In this document: one piece after another, positions 4,906 to 5,883 of the stretch
Layout of the letters: every line of letters starts with the position of its first letter
How positions within the stretch are numbered: position 1 is the first letter of the stretch
DNA from: PWND01 sp964601515
Lineage (GTDB): Bacteria > Bacteroidota > Bacteroidia > Bacteroidales > UBA7960
Reading direction: 5' to 3'
DNA: 5,883 nucleotides
NCBI GenBank assembly: GCA_964601515.1
Contig: CAZRNU010000172.1
Coordinates: 1 to 5,883 of the forward strand
Position numbers and translations under genes: made by a program
Notes under the pieces: generated by a model
Told to the model about the DNA's origin: nothing
What the model saw: only the letters and a program-made list of their open reading frames with translations
Database searches by the model: none

Positions 4906-5709
4906 ATGAAAAAACTATTTGCTTTTTTTGCAATTGCAGGTATGCTGACGCTTGGAGCTTCATCTTACATTCAAGCACAGGATGAAACAGCCGAAACCCC
5001 CGACACCACGATGGTTGAGACTGATGCAGCTGAAGATGTTGCCCCAGTTCCAGCTACAGAGCCCGTTGAAGAGGTTTCTGTACACAAAACCATTAAGAAA
5101 ACTTTTATCGATGGTGGCCCCGAGTTTATGGGTATCGTACTGTTAGCACTTATTCTTGGTTTGGCCCTTTCAATTGAAAGGATTATTTACCTCAACCTGG
5201 CAACAACCAACACCGAAAAGCTCCTGAAAAGCATTGAAGAAGCTCTTGAAAAAGGAGGTGTTGAAGCTGCTAAAGAGGTTTGCCGCAATACCCGCGGTCC
5301 TGTAGCCAGCATTTTTTATCAGGGACTATCCCGTGCAGACGAAGGCATTGATGTTGTTGAAAAATCGGTTGTTACCTACGGTTCAGTTCAAATGGGACAG
5401 CTCGAAAGCGGATTAACCTGGATTGCACTATTCATCTCCTTGGCTCCTATGCTTGGGTTTATGGGTACTGTAATTGGTATGATCAGCGCATTCAACGCTA
5501 TTGAAATTGCTGGAGATATCTCTCCATCGCTCGTAGCAAGTGGTATTAAGGTTGCTCTTATCACAACCGTATTCGGTCTTATTGTTGCTATTATTCTTCA
5601 GATCTTCTACAACTACCTGGTATCAAAAATCGACAAGCTGGTAAACACCATGGAAGATGCATCCATTTCGCTTATCGATATTCTTATGAAGTATAACCTA
5701 AAAAAATAG
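4906..5709 (+). CDS. exbB: ExbB/TolQ/MotA-family proton channel with signal peptide
   Basis: A 267-residue inner-membrane channel subunit that would use the proton gradient, with ExbD, to energise TonB-dependent uptake. The N-terminus is a cleavable-looking signal peptide (1-24, ending YIQA before Q25). An acidic, Pro/Thr-rich periplasmic linker (about 26-58) follows. Membrane segments lie at about 74-96, 168-196 and 214-238. Family motifs are LGFMGTVIGMISAF (183-196, T188) and ALITTVFGLIVAI (217-229, T221), whose threonines match the channel-lining ones of E. coli ExbB. E. coli ExbB lacks such a signal peptide and linker. A TolQ-like role is the alternative. The gene looks richer in C-ending codons than its neighbours, consistent with higher expression. 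The ATG at 4906 has no Shine-Dalgarno. It heads an operon with the next gene, 6 bp downstream. Confidence 0.9.
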   Translation: MKKLFAFFAIAGMLTLGASSYIQAQDETAETPDTTMVETDAAEDVAPVPATEPVEEVSVHKTIKKTFIDGGPEFMGIVLLALILGLALSIERIIYLNLATTNTEKLLKSIEEALEKGGVEAAKEVCRNTRGPVASIFYQGLSRADEGIDVVEKSVVTYGSVQMGQLESGLTWIALFISLAPMLGFMGTVIGMISAFNAIEIAGDISPSLVASGIKVALITTVFGLIVAIILQIFYNYLVSKIDKLVNTMEDASISLIDILMKYNLKK

Positions 5710-5715
5710 TTAATC

Positions 5716-5883
5716 ATGTCAAACAGCCAAATTAGTTTAATGGTAAGAATATTTTCCTGGATACTCATTGGAATATCTACGGTGGTTGCTTTGATGTTCT
5801 TTTTAGGCATGGTTACTGAAGACTCCTTCATTATTTGGGCCTACGTACTTCTTGCAATTGCTTCGGTATTAGCAATAGCTTTC
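5716..5883 (+). CDS. Small membrane protein of the exbB operon (partial, 3' end missing)
   Basis: The first 56 residues, read from the ATG at 5716, remain open to the window end. A short polar start (MSNSQISLMVR) leads to one hydrophobic segment at about 12-32, a short acidic loop (TED, 34-36), and a second hydrophobic segment from about 38. It begins 6 bp after the exbB stop and is surely co-transcribed. In Bacteroidota a small uncharacterised membrane protein is often found between exbB and two exbD genes, and this fits that place (from memory of operon layouts). Its function is unknown. An accessory subunit of the channel is an inference only. Confidence 0.8.
   Translation, partial: MSNSQISLMVRIFSWILIGISTVVALMFFLGMVTEDSFIIWAYVLLAIASVLAIAF

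Noticed and set aside
4952..5146. Plus-strand open frame overlapping the start of exbB
   Set aside because: It lies out of frame inside the exbB coding sequence and has odd composition. It is a shadow.
5613..5831. Minus-strand open frame of 72 codons
   Set aside because: It runs antisense across the end of exbB and the start of the next membrane-protein gene, both well supported.

Overview
This is an AT-rich bacterial window, most likely from the Bacteroidota and perhaps a Bacteroidales/Marinilabiliales-type organism. The order is inference. The evidence is a PIN-PhoH protein, a mammalian-type glutaminyl cyclase lipoprotein, an ExbB-like protein with a cleavable signal peptide ending A|Q, weak or absent Shine-Dalgarno sites, a tRNA without an encoded CCA, and TAnnTTTG promoter boxes typical of this phylum.

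Left part (1-1590): an IS1595-family (ISXO2-like) insertion sequence on the minus strand. It has an apparently intact DDE-type transposase and a small second ORF joined to it by an ATGA stop/start overlap. The transposase starts 2 nt after the stop of a truncated PAS-domain gene on the same strand, so the element appears to have interrupted a PAS sensor/regulator gene. The rest of that gene is not in the window. Exact IS ends could not be fixed.

Middle (1591-4311): a 380-bp AT-rich divergent promoter region separates the PAS fragment from a lipoprotein of the M28/glutaminyl-cyclase fold. A PIN-PhoH ATPase/ribonuclease follows, convergent with the lipoprotein gene and with only 4 bp between the stop codons.

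Right part (4312-5883): a 430-bp non-coding stretch rich in inverted repeats, then a tRNA-Ser(GGA). A well-formed Bacteroidota promoter abuts the tRNA. Next comes an ExbB/TolQ-type proton channel gene, followed 6 bp later by a small membrane-protein gene cut by the window end. This looks like the start of a TonB-energising operon, with exbD and tonB expected beyond the window.

A functional link can be proposed. Glutaminyl cyclases convert N-terminal Gln of exported proteins to pyroglutamate (the Bacteroidetes 'Q-rule'). The ExbB-like protein has a predicted signal-peptidase site that would expose Gln, so it is a plausible substrate of the cyclase encoded about 2 kb away. I did not find a clearly new multi-gene system.
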